64,000 nt of DNA from Lithospermum erythrorhizon (lineage: Eukaryota; Streptophyta; Magnoliopsida; Boraginales; Boraginaceae): assembly GCA_019722365.1 (NCBI GenBank), contig JADFUC010000789.1, forward strand, positions 744,001 through 808,000. The letters are read 5' to 3'. Of this stretch, positions 48,030-58,385 are shown one piece after another (position 1 is the stretch's first letter; every line of letters starts with the position of its first letter). The notes under the pieces are model-generated. The model was not told the origin of the DNA, ran no database searches, and saw only the letters and a list, made by a program, of their open reading frames with translations. A program made the translations under genes and the position numbers.

Positions 48030-48518
48030 CCAGTGGGGCGGAACATTGAGCCAAGTTGCTGTCACTTCCAGCCACAAATCCCGATAGCACGAAATGCGTG
48101 TGCAGCATTGTTACCTTCTAAGCTTAGTAATTGGAGATTTCGCATCATATTAACTGCCCGTTGTAACCACGTCCAGCTAGCCGACATCTATACCGACGTG
48201 CCTATTTCCCCTTTCAAAACTTGAATTACAATTTTGGAATCACTTTCAATTTCGACATCGTTCCAATTATTCTCTTTAGCCAACGCCCACGCCCATCTCG
48301 GCGGTTATAGCTTCATTGCCAAAGAACGCTTCGAGGCCGTCCTCTGAAGGCCTTGAACCGAGGCCACGTCTCACCCAGTCATGCCGTCCTATGGAACCAA
48401 GCGAGGAAATTCCCCTGTTTTTGTCCCAACGAGCATCACAGTTCAACTTCATCCATCCATTCTTTGGTTTACGCCATCTTATACACTCTCTGTCCCTACG
48501 AGATCGCAATTTGCTCCC
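48030..48518 (-). pseudogene. LINE ORF2 RNase H fragment
   Basis: Minus strand: RWRKPKNGWMKLNCDARWDK...SLGSIGRHDWV, then with frameshifts EAITAE and, further left, WTWLQRAVNMMRNLQLLSL and NAAHAFRAIGICGWK. This is the plant LINE RNase H domain (KLNCDA start, NxxAHxxA end). The Asp of NCDA is present. The domain lies directly downstream of the zf-RVT piece once the hAT insertion is removed. Confidence 0.75.
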
Positions 48519-48526
48519 ACGGAAGT

Positions 48527-50084
48527 AGGCCGGTGAGTGGTAGTAAATATTCGATTAGGTTCGAGATATTATTTCCGAAAAAGTTCGATTTGAGGCTGGT
48601 CGTTCCGTGAATATCGAATCGAGAATATCGATTTTGGATTCGAGGCAATCGGACCAAACTATTCGATTCGGTCAAGTTACGTAGTCGACTCTAAAATATC
48701 GAGTCCATTTAAATCCATGAACCATGAATCCCTGAAGCCCATTTGAGAGTTGAAATTCAGCATCCACATTTACATGTCGAGCATTGACTTGAAGCAGTAC
48801 ATAACTCTCGGCGCCTACGATGCGCCTGCACAATTACCAACTCTCTCAACCCTTGTTGCCGTTTAACTCGCGTCGTATTATGATTATGTCGGACTTCGGA
48901 ACATCGACCAAATGTCTCCCGATTCGTCATCCCGAGGTGATGAAATCATTACCTCTTTTTTTTATGTTGGTCGATTATTAGGGATGTAGTGATGTTAGAG
49001 TTTTGACTTTGGGTTTAGAGTTTTGACTTTTTGGTTTGTGCATGTATTTGTTTATGTTGGTCGACTTTTTGGATGTAGTGAACTAGATATGTTAGGGTTT
49101 TGACTTTTGACTTTTTGGGTTAGGGTTTTGACTTTTGGTTTAGGGATTTTGTATTCCAGTTGTTTGCCCATGTATTTAATTGAGTAACTTATTCGGATTA
49201 TGGGTTTTCACTTTGATTTCAATTATTAAGGTTTTTTTGATTTCGATGTTGTTTTGGAGTTTGATTTCCAATTACGTTTTTTATTCATGTTGGTTTAGAC
49301 TTTTTGGTGTTTCAATTACGTTTTTGATTTGGTCCGATTTTTTATTTTCAATTTTATGTGGTTTATTATTATTTAAATTCAGTTGTTGTATTAATTGAAA
49401 CTGATTTATGTGATTTAAATTCAGTTGTTGTATTAAATTCAATTTTATGTGATTTTCAAACTGATTTAGGGTTTTGTAATTAGGGTTCAGTTTTCCAATT
49501 TTGAAAGTACCAATGTAAGTAGTTAATAAAGTGTTTCGAGTTTCGCTTAACTTTTATATTATTAGGGAATTGTGATTTATAGATTAAAAATAGTATTATT
49601 TATAAAAATGCCTTTTTCTTTTGTTAGTCGATGAGGATCCTCCACACGCATCGATGGTAAAGAAAGTCGGAGATAATGGGATATGTGATTTCAGAGTGAT
49701 GATGATGGGGACAAGGAACCTGGAGACATGGGTATGTTAGAGTTACTCCAAACAATTGAGGGGGTTGGTATTGGAGGGGAAACTAATCTTGTCTGTGAGT
49801 ATCACCTCTGTTGTGGCATCAAATAAATTTGTGGCATGGTTACACTTTGATCCAGTTACTTTGTATTATTGTATTATACAGTTTTTAAATATCGGATCGA
49901 ACGAACATTCTATTCGAAATACCGAACCGAATCAAATATTGAAGACAAAAAACGAGCTTCAAATTCAAATCAAATATTTAATTTTGACATTCGACCAAAT
50001 CGAGCCGAACCGAATATATTAAAAAAAAAAATCAAACCGAACTTACCTAATATTCGGTAAAGTTCAGCTCAGTCCCACCCCTAC
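48527..50084. mobile_element. Non-autonomous hAT element inside the LINE
   Basis: About 1.56 kb flanked by an 8-bp imperfect target duplication (ACGGAAGT at 48,519-48,526, CTGGAAGT at 50,085-50,092). The ends are loosely inverted (AGGCCGGTGAGTGG versus reverse-complemented right end GTAGGGGTGGGACT), and both subterminal regions are crowded with ATTCGGTTCGA-like repeats (48,545-48,690 and 49,885-50,060), a habit of hAT elements. The interior (49,000-49,500) has short repeats of TTAGGGTTTTGACTTTT. No transposase domain was found. Confidence 0.6.
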
Positions 50085-50167
50085 CTGGAAGTCTATTCAT
50101 GAAGGTTAGCTGTCATATAATCTGATGCCAGCCTTATCCCTATTCTAATCACTTCATCCCAAGGTAA

Positions 50168-50548
50168 TTATTGCTCACTAAAAATAATGTTATATAACAC
50201 ACAACTAACCTCTCCCAGCACCTCTTGCTTCAACGTTTGATCGAGTTTGGACGAGAAATATATCCACCATTCGCTAAAGTTCTTCCAATTTCCTGTCCCT
50301 GTCAAAATCTGCCATGGAGATGAAAACCAGAAACATCTCGTGAACGGACATATAATTAAAATATGAAAAACACTCTCTTGGTTTGCATTGCAGAGAACAC
50401 ATTCTTCCTTACCCTTTACCCCTCTTCTCGCTAGATTATCACGAGTTGGTAAGGTATTTTGTAGACACCTCCAAATAAACAACTTAACTCTTGGTGGGAT
50501 GTGCAAACTCCATAACTCCCTCCCACCATGGTTGAGTCCCCTGACCAT
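50168..50548 (-). pseudogene. LINE ORF2 zinc-binding (zf-RVT) fragment
   Basis: About 126 residues on the minus strand: W.LHIPPRVKLFIWRCLQNTLPTRDNLARRGV followed by C.LC...ESVFHILIICPFTRCFW. This matches the zf-RVT domain that follows reverse transcriptase in plant L1-type LINEs (Cys-Cys-His-Cys pattern). The reverse transcriptase itself is absent because of 5' truncation. Confidence 0.82.
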
Positions 50549-50610
50549 TATTAGATGCCCCGTACTCCCCCCGTGTAGTTCCCCATTTTTGCGCGTCGGT
50601 ATGCATTGTT

Positions 50611-52150
50611 CAATGTATGAAATTAGTAGTATGTTACTAAAATCTAATTAATGTCCGACAAGTTTCTAATGATGAAGAATATGAGGCAGGGAATAGAGAA
50701 AGATAAAGGTGTATGTATGTATGCACAACTTATCAAAAAACATCTCTAAACAGAGTATTTTGCAACCAAACCATGTGATTTTGGTTGTTCTCTTCTGATT
50801 AATCAAATCTATGATCCACTCTACAGTCTACACTATACAACCAAACCATGTGATTTTGACTGTTCTCTCTTGATTAATCAAATCTATGATCCACTCTACA
50901 GTCTACACTATATAGCAGTTTATTATCATAATTGTAAAGAACTTGCATAGGGTGTTTTATTTATTAGATAGCTATCAAGTCTTGTATCTCTATTTAAATT
51001 AATAGTTAGCGAAAAGTGATTTTTGTTTGCTAGAATAATAAAGTAATCACAAAATAATACTTTAAAGTGAGAGGCATGAAAGGAGTCAAGTTAAAGAGGT
51101 AGTGATTAACACCGGTTTCCAGAAGGCGAATAAATGAGCGCTTCTTCTTATGTTGCTCATCGCCACTCGAACTTGTTTTCATGCTTTATTGTTCTTCCAA
51201 AACAATCATTATAAGCCTAGAGATGTAGAATGGTTATATATTATATTGAATCTTTCTATCGTCTTTCAGAACTCTATTACACAAGTGCACAAGACAGCAC
51301 AACTATAGTGTATACTGTATAGTGCATACAATTACAAGTAAATACTAAATGGTACAGGTATTGGTTAGGTCTTAAGGAGACCAATCGAGTAAAGGCCAGC
51401 AGGACAGGACTCAGGGCCAAGACCAATACTGCATGAACAGGTGGACCGGGAGCTATCCACTTATCCATATCATCAGACGATACTCCTTATAAATTCATAT
51501 TAACGAAACGGCCCGGACAATTATATTAGGTCAATAGTCTAGCATGGTTTATCCCTTAGTTCGCAATTTCGCAGATGTTAGTGGATCAGATAATTCGATA
51601 ACCTCGATACCTTATTCGAAAAACCGATCGTTACTCGCTTGCTTGATTGAATACTGAGTCAAACTCGAGTAAGACATATTGCTCTATATTTGAAACAAGC
51701 GGGTAATTGCCCAACTCGATAAAATATATGGACCTGATAATCGTGAAAACTCGACTCGTCTGTATCTTTTTACATATTTTTATGACCAAATTAATCGTGT
51801 AACACGTTACTCGTTCAATACTATGCCAACAAACTGACTCGATACTTGCACGAGTGATAATCCAAGTCAAACTCGAGCAAAAAATTGCTTGATACTCAAA
51901 ACAACTAGATAATTACCCGACTCGATAAGGTATCTACACAATGGATACTCATTATCAGTTAGACTTCATTTCGATAAATCACTATTTGGCATACACTTTC
52001 ACAAGTGGAATTTAATTTCGAAGGAGTATATGAATGAGATCATTTTGTCTAATATATTCTTAAAATCCGGTAAACTCATAATAATAAGATGTAGGAGTAC
52101 ATAGTACTATTTAGGAAGTCAGGACTTGGGTACTTATAAATTTTTTGATC
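50611..52150. other. Intergenic repeat-like DNA
   Basis: It contains a two-copy 75-bp tandem repeat (50,763-50,912) and, at 51,640-51,940, two diverged copies of a block with AACTCGAG..., AATTGCC/ACCC and ACTCGATAA motifs that look like subterminal DNA of an unidentified DNA transposon. No gene is supported. Confidence 0.4.
50763..50912. repeat. 75-bp tandem duplication (two copies)
   Basis: The unit beginning CAACCAAACCATGTGATTTT at 50,763 repeats at 50,838 with only a few substitutions, both ending in CTACAGTCTACACTATA. It probably arose from a local slip or unequal exchange. Confidence 0.85.
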
Positions 52151-52790
52151 ATTGAATCTATGGTTGTTACCGGTCAGGTTGATCCGGTTACAAGCGGGAC
52201 CCGCGGACCGACCCGCTAAGATCTGGGGCTGGGACGGTGATAAACTTCTCGGTTTTTTTTGGACGATGCTCGGACCGACTAGAACGAGGCGGGTAACCGG
52301 TCCTCGGTTCGAGCAGGGTGGAGTAACGGTCCACCAGTTCAATTTATAAAAAAAAACTGCCTTTAACAAACAACAAACTGCATTAAAGTCTACAGAATCC
52401 AAACATACATACATTTAGGAAGCGTGGGTAGAGGCTTCAAGCTTATAGAATCAACATAGCAAAATATTAAATGTATCCAATATTTGACATTTATCAAAAG
52501 CCTCAGAACAAACTCATCATAGGCATAGGCCCGGCGAACCTTGAGACGATAGGAAGACTGGAAGAGGCATTAGGCAACAGTTTACTCAAGCATAGGCAAC
52601 AGATTACTCAAGAGGTCGAAGCGGCTGTAGGGGCTGGATTGTCCTCACCAAAATGATATTGTAGAGGGTCATCAGGTGGTTGTTCAAGCTACAAGAGAAC
52701 AAACACAACAAAAGGTGAAGACTTAGTTGACTTACAATATTTGAAAATGAATACATAATAACACAATTACACAAATGAAGGAATACTTAG

Positions 52791-54749
52791 TTAACTTACA
52801 ATATTTTGTCCGCGACCCTTCTTAAGTCCATACATTTCTTTCACCCAATCACCTCCACAAAGTAGCATCTCAACTGTTTTAGTGTTCATAGAAGCTCTTT
52901 TAGGATCAATTATTCTTTTTCCAACCACCCAAAGTTGATTAAAACCACAATTGTGATTAGAATAGAGAGAATGTCCTTTGCCATTTTTACTAAGAATTGG
53001 ATATTTGGCTTCATTAGCCATCCACCAAGTCAAAACATCAAACTTAATCCCATAGCACATTGAATGATCAGATCTTGGACATGGATTGTTAAATGCATCT
53101 TTCTTAACGAGGAGAATAATTTGTTTTGCAATTCCTCTATATATATTTTGCATCATAAATCCATTGGATACGAATGGATAAACCCGTGTAATGAATATTT
53201 TATACATGGCGTATAGCGTGTAAGATATATGTATTATAGCGATAGTAAGCTAGTAACCGATAAGCACATAGGCCATGATAACCCGGTAACCGAATTTATA
53301 CCTATGGCGTATAAGCGATATTAAGCTAGTAACCGATGGCAGCAAATAGCGATAACCGATTAAGCATAGGCATTAATAAGAAGCACCATGCGATGAAAGC
53401 AATAAGCATAGGCAGCGAATGAAGTCATCATTGGAAACAATAAGCATAAGCGATAAAATAGATAAACGGCAGCAAGCATGAGCCTCAGAATAGAAAGTCA
53501 TCATAAGCAACAATAAGCGGCGAGCGACACAAGAGATAACAATAGCGTAGGATTGATTTGGAAGTTATCACCGGCAACAATAAGCGAGGAAGTACAGCGA
53601 GATAACAATAGCCGGCCGGGCGGCCCCCTCGAGAATGGAAGTCATCCAAGGCAACAATAAGCCGGCGGCCAGGCCGGCACAAAGAGATAACAATAGCAAC
53701 GAAGCCTCAGGAATGAAAGTCATCATAGGTATACGAGAGATAGCAATCGCTTGTGGTAGCCTTTGATAAGCATAGGCCTCAGTCCTAAAGGCATCATTGG
53801 CAACAATATGGCAACATTGAGATAACAATAAGCAGCAGGCAGCACAATAAGCAGCAGGCAGTACAATATTGTAATAGGTATAGACAGCATAGACTCAAAG
53901 AGATAACATAAAAATGCAAATGGCAACAGTTAAACATATAATAGTTACCATAAATACATATCATGAATTTTCAGGATCAAATCTTTATTGAGATTAACAC
54001 ACGTTACTTTGCGATCAATATTTAGCTAGTACTTGATTTTCATTTCAAACTGCCCATTATTCTAACTTCGGGATTTGTTGGGCTTTGACATTCCTTATCA
54101 ATAACACTTTCCTCTATAAAGCTCGGCAAAATGAGATTCGCGAGTTGGATAAGGCTGATTATCTACATCACATCGAAAAGACCTTCAAGAAATTGCATAT
54201 GAGAATGTATAGTATCCCACTCTTGGGGATCGGAGTAGTAATTATTAGCAAAGGCTAAATTCTCTTCCACATATCTAGGCCACATTTCTAAACAAACAAG
54301 CGGGTTGTGGCATCCAACGGTGGAATTCCACCTAGTTTTGGTATCGAACACATTACCGCCTCTCAAGTTGCAACTTACTAATGATTTTTTAAATGTTTTG
54401 CATCACAGCCGAGTTCAACAAATACTTTCGCCATTCCTAGCCTTATCAACCCAGGCTTAATTATATCAAGACCATCTTGAACTAGCAAGTTCAAGATGTG
54501 TGCACAACACCGTACATGAAATAGTTGACCATCAAGGGGCAGGTTCAATCTATTGGTAAAATCAGATTTCAACCTAGCAATGCAGTTATCATTAGCACTT
54601 GCATTATCCACAGAAATTGATACTACTTTCTCCCTTATATTCCAATTGTCTATCACCCTTATCAAGCCCAATACAGCTATAAGCTTTTCTCGAGAATGAG
54701 GTGGTGGTAACTCTTTTATTAAGTGCCATTTAGCATAATATAATGGCAA
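52791..54749 (-). pseudogene. hAT transposase (RICESLEEPER/DAYSLEEPER-like), broken
   Basis: Minus-strand pieces in order: 54,749-54,378 with WHLIKELPPPHSREKL...NWNIREKVVSISVDNASANDNC and FHVRCCAHILNLLVQDGLD (catalytic core, DNASAND and CCAHILNL motifs). Then 54,366-54,163 with DTKTRWNST...LAFANNYYSDPQEWDTI, and 53,207-52,791 with FDVLTWWMANEAKYPIL, then VGKRIIDPKRASMNTKTVEMLLCGGDW (hAT dimerisation domain). The N-terminal BED finger is not readable. Frameshifts and the minisatellite separate the parts, so it should be inactive as read. Confidence 0.85.
53340..53910. repeat. ~73-bp minisatellite inside the hAT transposase gene
   Basis: Diverged tandem units with a core like GTCATCATNGGCAACAATAAGC followed by GAGATAACAATAGC. 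The GTCATC-type core occurs near 53,424, 53,497, 53,564, 53,641, 53,719 and 53,791 (spacing 67-78 bp). Some units carry GC-rich inserts (GCCGGCCGGGCGGCC near 53,610). It sits between the catalytic and dimerisation parts of the transposase. Confidence 0.7.
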
Positions 54750-56471
54750 GTAACTTGATCATATAACCTATTTTTTGTTCCCCAGACCACCACAAATCAG
54801 TGGATTAAACTAATCCCATATCCATATAAGACATATCTTTTTCTAACCTTGAGTTTACGTCATAGAAAGTTTCACAATCTTTCTTAACGGTATACTAGTG
54901 ATCTAATATACCGGGATATATCTCTCTCAAAATTTATTAAATATAACACCTTCCGTAAAAATGGACACTCATGCCTAAAATCATATGAGCGTAAGCTCTG
55001 CTTTTCCATGATTATATTTTCAAGTAAGCTAAACTAGGGGTACTAGTATCACTGACACTCAAAGTACTACATGTAGGTATTTTTATCACTATATCTATAC
55101 TCAATTTCCTTTTCAAACAATTACGTAAATGTTTCTTAGCACTTGAAGTGCTATGATACTTTATACTGAATCTGCATACATAGACCCGCTTTCATTTGCA
55201 TTTTCTATTTTGAGCACCATCGGGCATTCTAAATAGCTTCCCATTTCCGTTAATACATTAGTTTCTTTTGTCGGAAGCCTTACCGTATCATTCGTCTACA
55301 GGTCATCAAACTAACCGATAGCACTTGGTACCACGAGAGGTTGACCAATGACAGTTTCACTATTATTTAAAATCCGGCTCGATTTGATTCTCCCAGTAAT
55401 TACCGTTATCGTCATAATAATCCGTTTGATAGGGAATCAAGTGAAGAATCTTGATAAGACATAAATTTAAAACAATTGAAATTAACAATCATTAAATGTT
55501 TCAAAACTAAAAAGAATCGAACGGCATAATCAATTAATCATAATTACTAAATTCAAAATTAGTCAATCCTAATTTAATTGAAGTCGAAACCTGTTTAATT
55601 AGTCGTAAATCCCTAATTCAATTTTTATTTCGTTCAAAACCCTAAGTTAATTCAAACCCCTGATTTATAAATCAAAACCCCTAATTTATAAATTAAAACC
55701 CCTAATTTAATTCAAAACCTAATTTATAAATCAAAACCCCAAATTTAATTCAAATCCCTCGTTTATAAATCAAAACCCACAATTAGATTAAAACCACAAT
55801 TCAATTCAAAACCTAATTCAAATCAAAACCTAATTCAATTCAAACCCACAATAGATTCAGAAAACCCTAATTGATTCGAACCCCCAAATTCAAAACCGTT
55901 CATAAAATCAAAGCACTTTATTTTTTACAAATGAGTAAGTAAAAAAAATTACAAAAATGTATAAGCCGAGAAACAAAAGTGTCTAAACCGAGAAACAAAA
56001 TTGCCTAAGCAGAAACAAAATTGCCTAAACAAAAATAAAACATAAAACATAATTCACATACTTGAAACAAAAGATAATTTGAAGCAAAATCATAATTAAA
56101 TAGATTTAGATTCCAAAAATCAGGCTAAATAGATGATTGAAGTACAAAGAAGTAGAAATGACTAGATAAGAGGCGAGGCGAAAGAAGGGGGGAGGGAGGC
56201 GGAAATAGCAATAGATTTAGGATTAATGTCTTTAGGTTGCCTTATATACCTAAGCTTACCGGGTGCAAGCAGGTTATCGATTAAATTGAATTGCGGGTTA
56301 GCGGTCCGGTTATGGTACCGGGTTCACGGTCCGGGTCTTACCGGATTACGGTTTCAATATCTAATCGGGCGGGACCGGGGTCTTACCGGGTGGACTAACG
56401 GGCCGGGTAAACCGGTCCGGATCACGGGCGGTTCGCGGATTACCCGGCCCAGTAACAGCTCTAGTTGAATC

Positions 56472-57100
56472 AAGTGATTTTATAATTTAAGGCTTAAGAT
56501 AAAATAGAAATAAGGTGGTTATTTTATAATTAATTTAAACATTATAATAAATGAGTAAACATGGTCTTACAAAATTTTTTCTAATCACTTAAATAGGAAG
56601 GAATTCTAAAAAAAACTTAGAAAACCTTACTCTTTTAACACCACTTGAGAACTCGAGCAATAGACACTGGATGCACTCACGCACTAGAGTTTGGGCAGGG
56701 GGCATGGAGTGTATATGTACAAAATATTTGGTTGAATCAATATTGTGCGATATAAAAATGTATGAAACTCGATTGATAAAACAAAATAAATTTTCCAAGA
56801 GGAAGAAATTTCTCTACTCGTGGTACTGGCTCCTCCACTGAATGTTATACTCCCGAAATCCCAATTGAATGCCAATGCACATATTGATCTTTTTCCAGAG
56901 TAAGTGATATTAACAATATCAGAATTAAAAAGAATTATTTATTGAACTTATAAAACATAAAATTTCATAATGCAAACATGATTTCCTAACTACATTGAAT
57001 ATACTTGCAATTCCCCAATCCTAAACAAGTCATTATGTTCAAATTTGAAGCTAAGTAATTGAGGAAATGTGTTGAAATTGTATGAACATTAGCAACAGTC
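56472..57100. other. 3' flank of the 57,101-58,306 gene
   Basis: AT-rich sequence between the hAT target duplication and the stop codon of the next minus-strand gene; the right part is probably that gene's 3'UTR. No separate feature is supported. Confidence 0.4.
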
Positions 57101-58306
57101 CTAGCGCACGTTTGATGCAACAGCACGAGCCCAGAATTTGAGTTGTTCCTTCATGTCATCTGATTTTCTGAGGCTACTAATGCTATCAAGAACTGGTGAA
57201 GCTGATGTGGTCCGTTCTAGTCGCCTTGCCTCTGGAACATATGATTTCCTTACCTTGATACTTTCATTGGGATCTTCCTCTTCCTCTTCGTCTTCCTCCG
57301 TTATCTTCAGTTCTTGCAACTTAGGAAGTATTTTTATTTCCTTTATTGGGCTATCAATACCAGATCCTTTGAAATCTTTTAACTTGTCGGTTTCAAGGTT
57401 TGCTAGACCGTTTTCGTTCGTTTCCTTTTTCCAAATATGCTGCTGTCTCCGTCTCTGTATGGCCCCTTCTTGCTCTGGCTTTCTTCTGGGATACTGTTGT
57501 TTTGGAATGGTTGAACGTATCAATTTCTGTAAATATGTCAGGGCCGGATATAAGTACTCCTCCAATCCCATAAAACATTGACCAAATTTGAATATAAATA
57601 GTTGAATTTTAAATTGTGAACTCAAGTAATTTTATGTAATTGATATTTGATGAAACTATATACTAGTATTTTAATAATAACATGATAATAGTAAAATAAT
57701 AGTACTACACATACACATTACCATTGGTAAAATAATCATCCCAAAGAAAGTTGAAAGTATATATACCTTGGGCGGATTCTGTCGGGGAGGCAAAGTACGT
57801 GATTGTCCTAAGGAAGCTTGTCTGATCAACCTGCCCATGGAATAGTCACTTTCTTCATCTTCAAAATTATCCATGTCCATATCCATTGCTGGCAAAGATG
57901 GTGTTCGCTGGAGGCGATTATTATTAGTAGTAGTAGTATGCGATGTTTGTGCTACTTCTTTTGATGACTTGCTCCTATTTGGTGATGGCATAGACGGTGT
58001 TCTCATCAAACTAGGCCGCGGCGGATGTGGTTGAGGAGGAGTTGCAACAACCTCTCCATCACGACCATCGCCCGAAAATACTAGTTTGTTTATTGAGGAA
58101 TACGTTTCTTCATATGATTTCCCAACCAACGTCTCTTGACTAACCTTGGAGGAAGGACAAGGGTCAGAAAAGCATCTTGACATGGTCCTTGTTTTTCTAT
58201 CAAGCAAGTTGCCAAAAAACCATCCTTCCTCTAATAGTTCTCCAGGCTCCACCTTTGAAGTTTCCCCCCTCTTAGGAGATACCTTTGTGTCTTCACTAAG
58301 ATCCAT
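57101..58306 (-). CDS. Uncharacterised plant protein, DUF1685-like C-terminus
   Basis: Two exons on the minus strand, 58,306-57,767 and 57,526-57,101, with a GT..AG phase-0 intron of 240 bp; 321 residues. The start MDLSEDTKVS (58,306) follows a (GA)n leader. Features: EEGWFFGNLLDRK and RCFSDPC (residues 26-50), a Pro/Ser/Arg-rich basic middle with RTPSMPSP and RTPSLPAMD repeats, SDYSMGRLIRQASLGQSRTLPP just before the splice, a Lys/Arg/Gln-rich stretch, an acidic run (ITEEDEEEEEDPNES), and the end MKEQLKFWARAVASNVR. The last block resembles the conserved end of DUF1685 proteins. No signal peptide or membrane helix. Function unknown; I recall a protein of this kind near TEAR1 in Arabidopsis (AT1G53180), to be checked. 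Confidence 0.8.
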
Positions 58307-58323
58307 AATCAAACCTCTCCTTA

Positions 58324-58360
58324 ACACACACACACTCTCTCTCTCTCTCTCTCTCTCTCA
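58324..58360. repeat. (AC)n(TC)n microsatellite in the leader of the preceding gene
   Basis: ACACACAC followed by about 13 TC units on the plus strand, i.e. (GA)n(GT)n in the 5'UTR of the minus-strand gene, ending about 18 bases before its ATG. GA-rich leaders are common in plant genes and can bind BPC/GAGA factors. Confidence 0.85.
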
Positions 58361-58385
58361 AAAAATAACTAAGCCAAGCTGTTGA

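Larger units (their letters stand above)
47914..50610 (-). mobile_element. 5'-truncated L1-type LINE with 14-bp target duplication
   Basis: The 14-mer CGGTATGCATTGTT occurs at 47,914-47,927 and at 50,597-50,610. Right of the first copy is a T run (a poly(A) tail on the minus strand), so the LINE is minus-strand with its 3' end at the left and a truncated 5' end at about 50,596. The minus strand encodes the end of ORF2: the zinc-binding region (50,548-50,168) and RNase H (48,509 to about 48,030). A hAT element at 48,527-50,084 splits it. Sharp duplications and a fairly readable sequence suggest a young insertion. Confidence 0.85.
52159..56463 (-). mobile_element. 4.3-kb hAT transposon
   Basis: Flanked by an 8-bp target duplication with one mismatch (ATTGAATC at 52,151-52,158, GTTGAATC at 56,464-56,471). 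Terminal inverted repeats are TATGGTTGTTAC (left) and TAGAGCTGTTAC (right, reverse complemented), 9 of 12 identical. Both ends carry GC-rich subterminal arrays of ACCGG/CCGGGT motifs (52,165-52,345 and 56,270-56,455). The minus strand holds transposase pieces from about 54,750 to 52,790. A 73-bp minisatellite (53,340-53,910) lies between two transposase parts, and an A/T-rich CCCTAATTTATAAATC-type array at 55,600-55,870 lies toward the right end. Confidence 0.85.

Noticed and set aside
57138..57581. Open frame of 147 codons on the plus strand
   Set aside because: It lies antisense over exon 2 of the minus-strand gene; Ser and Phe runs reflect the acidic GAA/GAG codons of the real gene.
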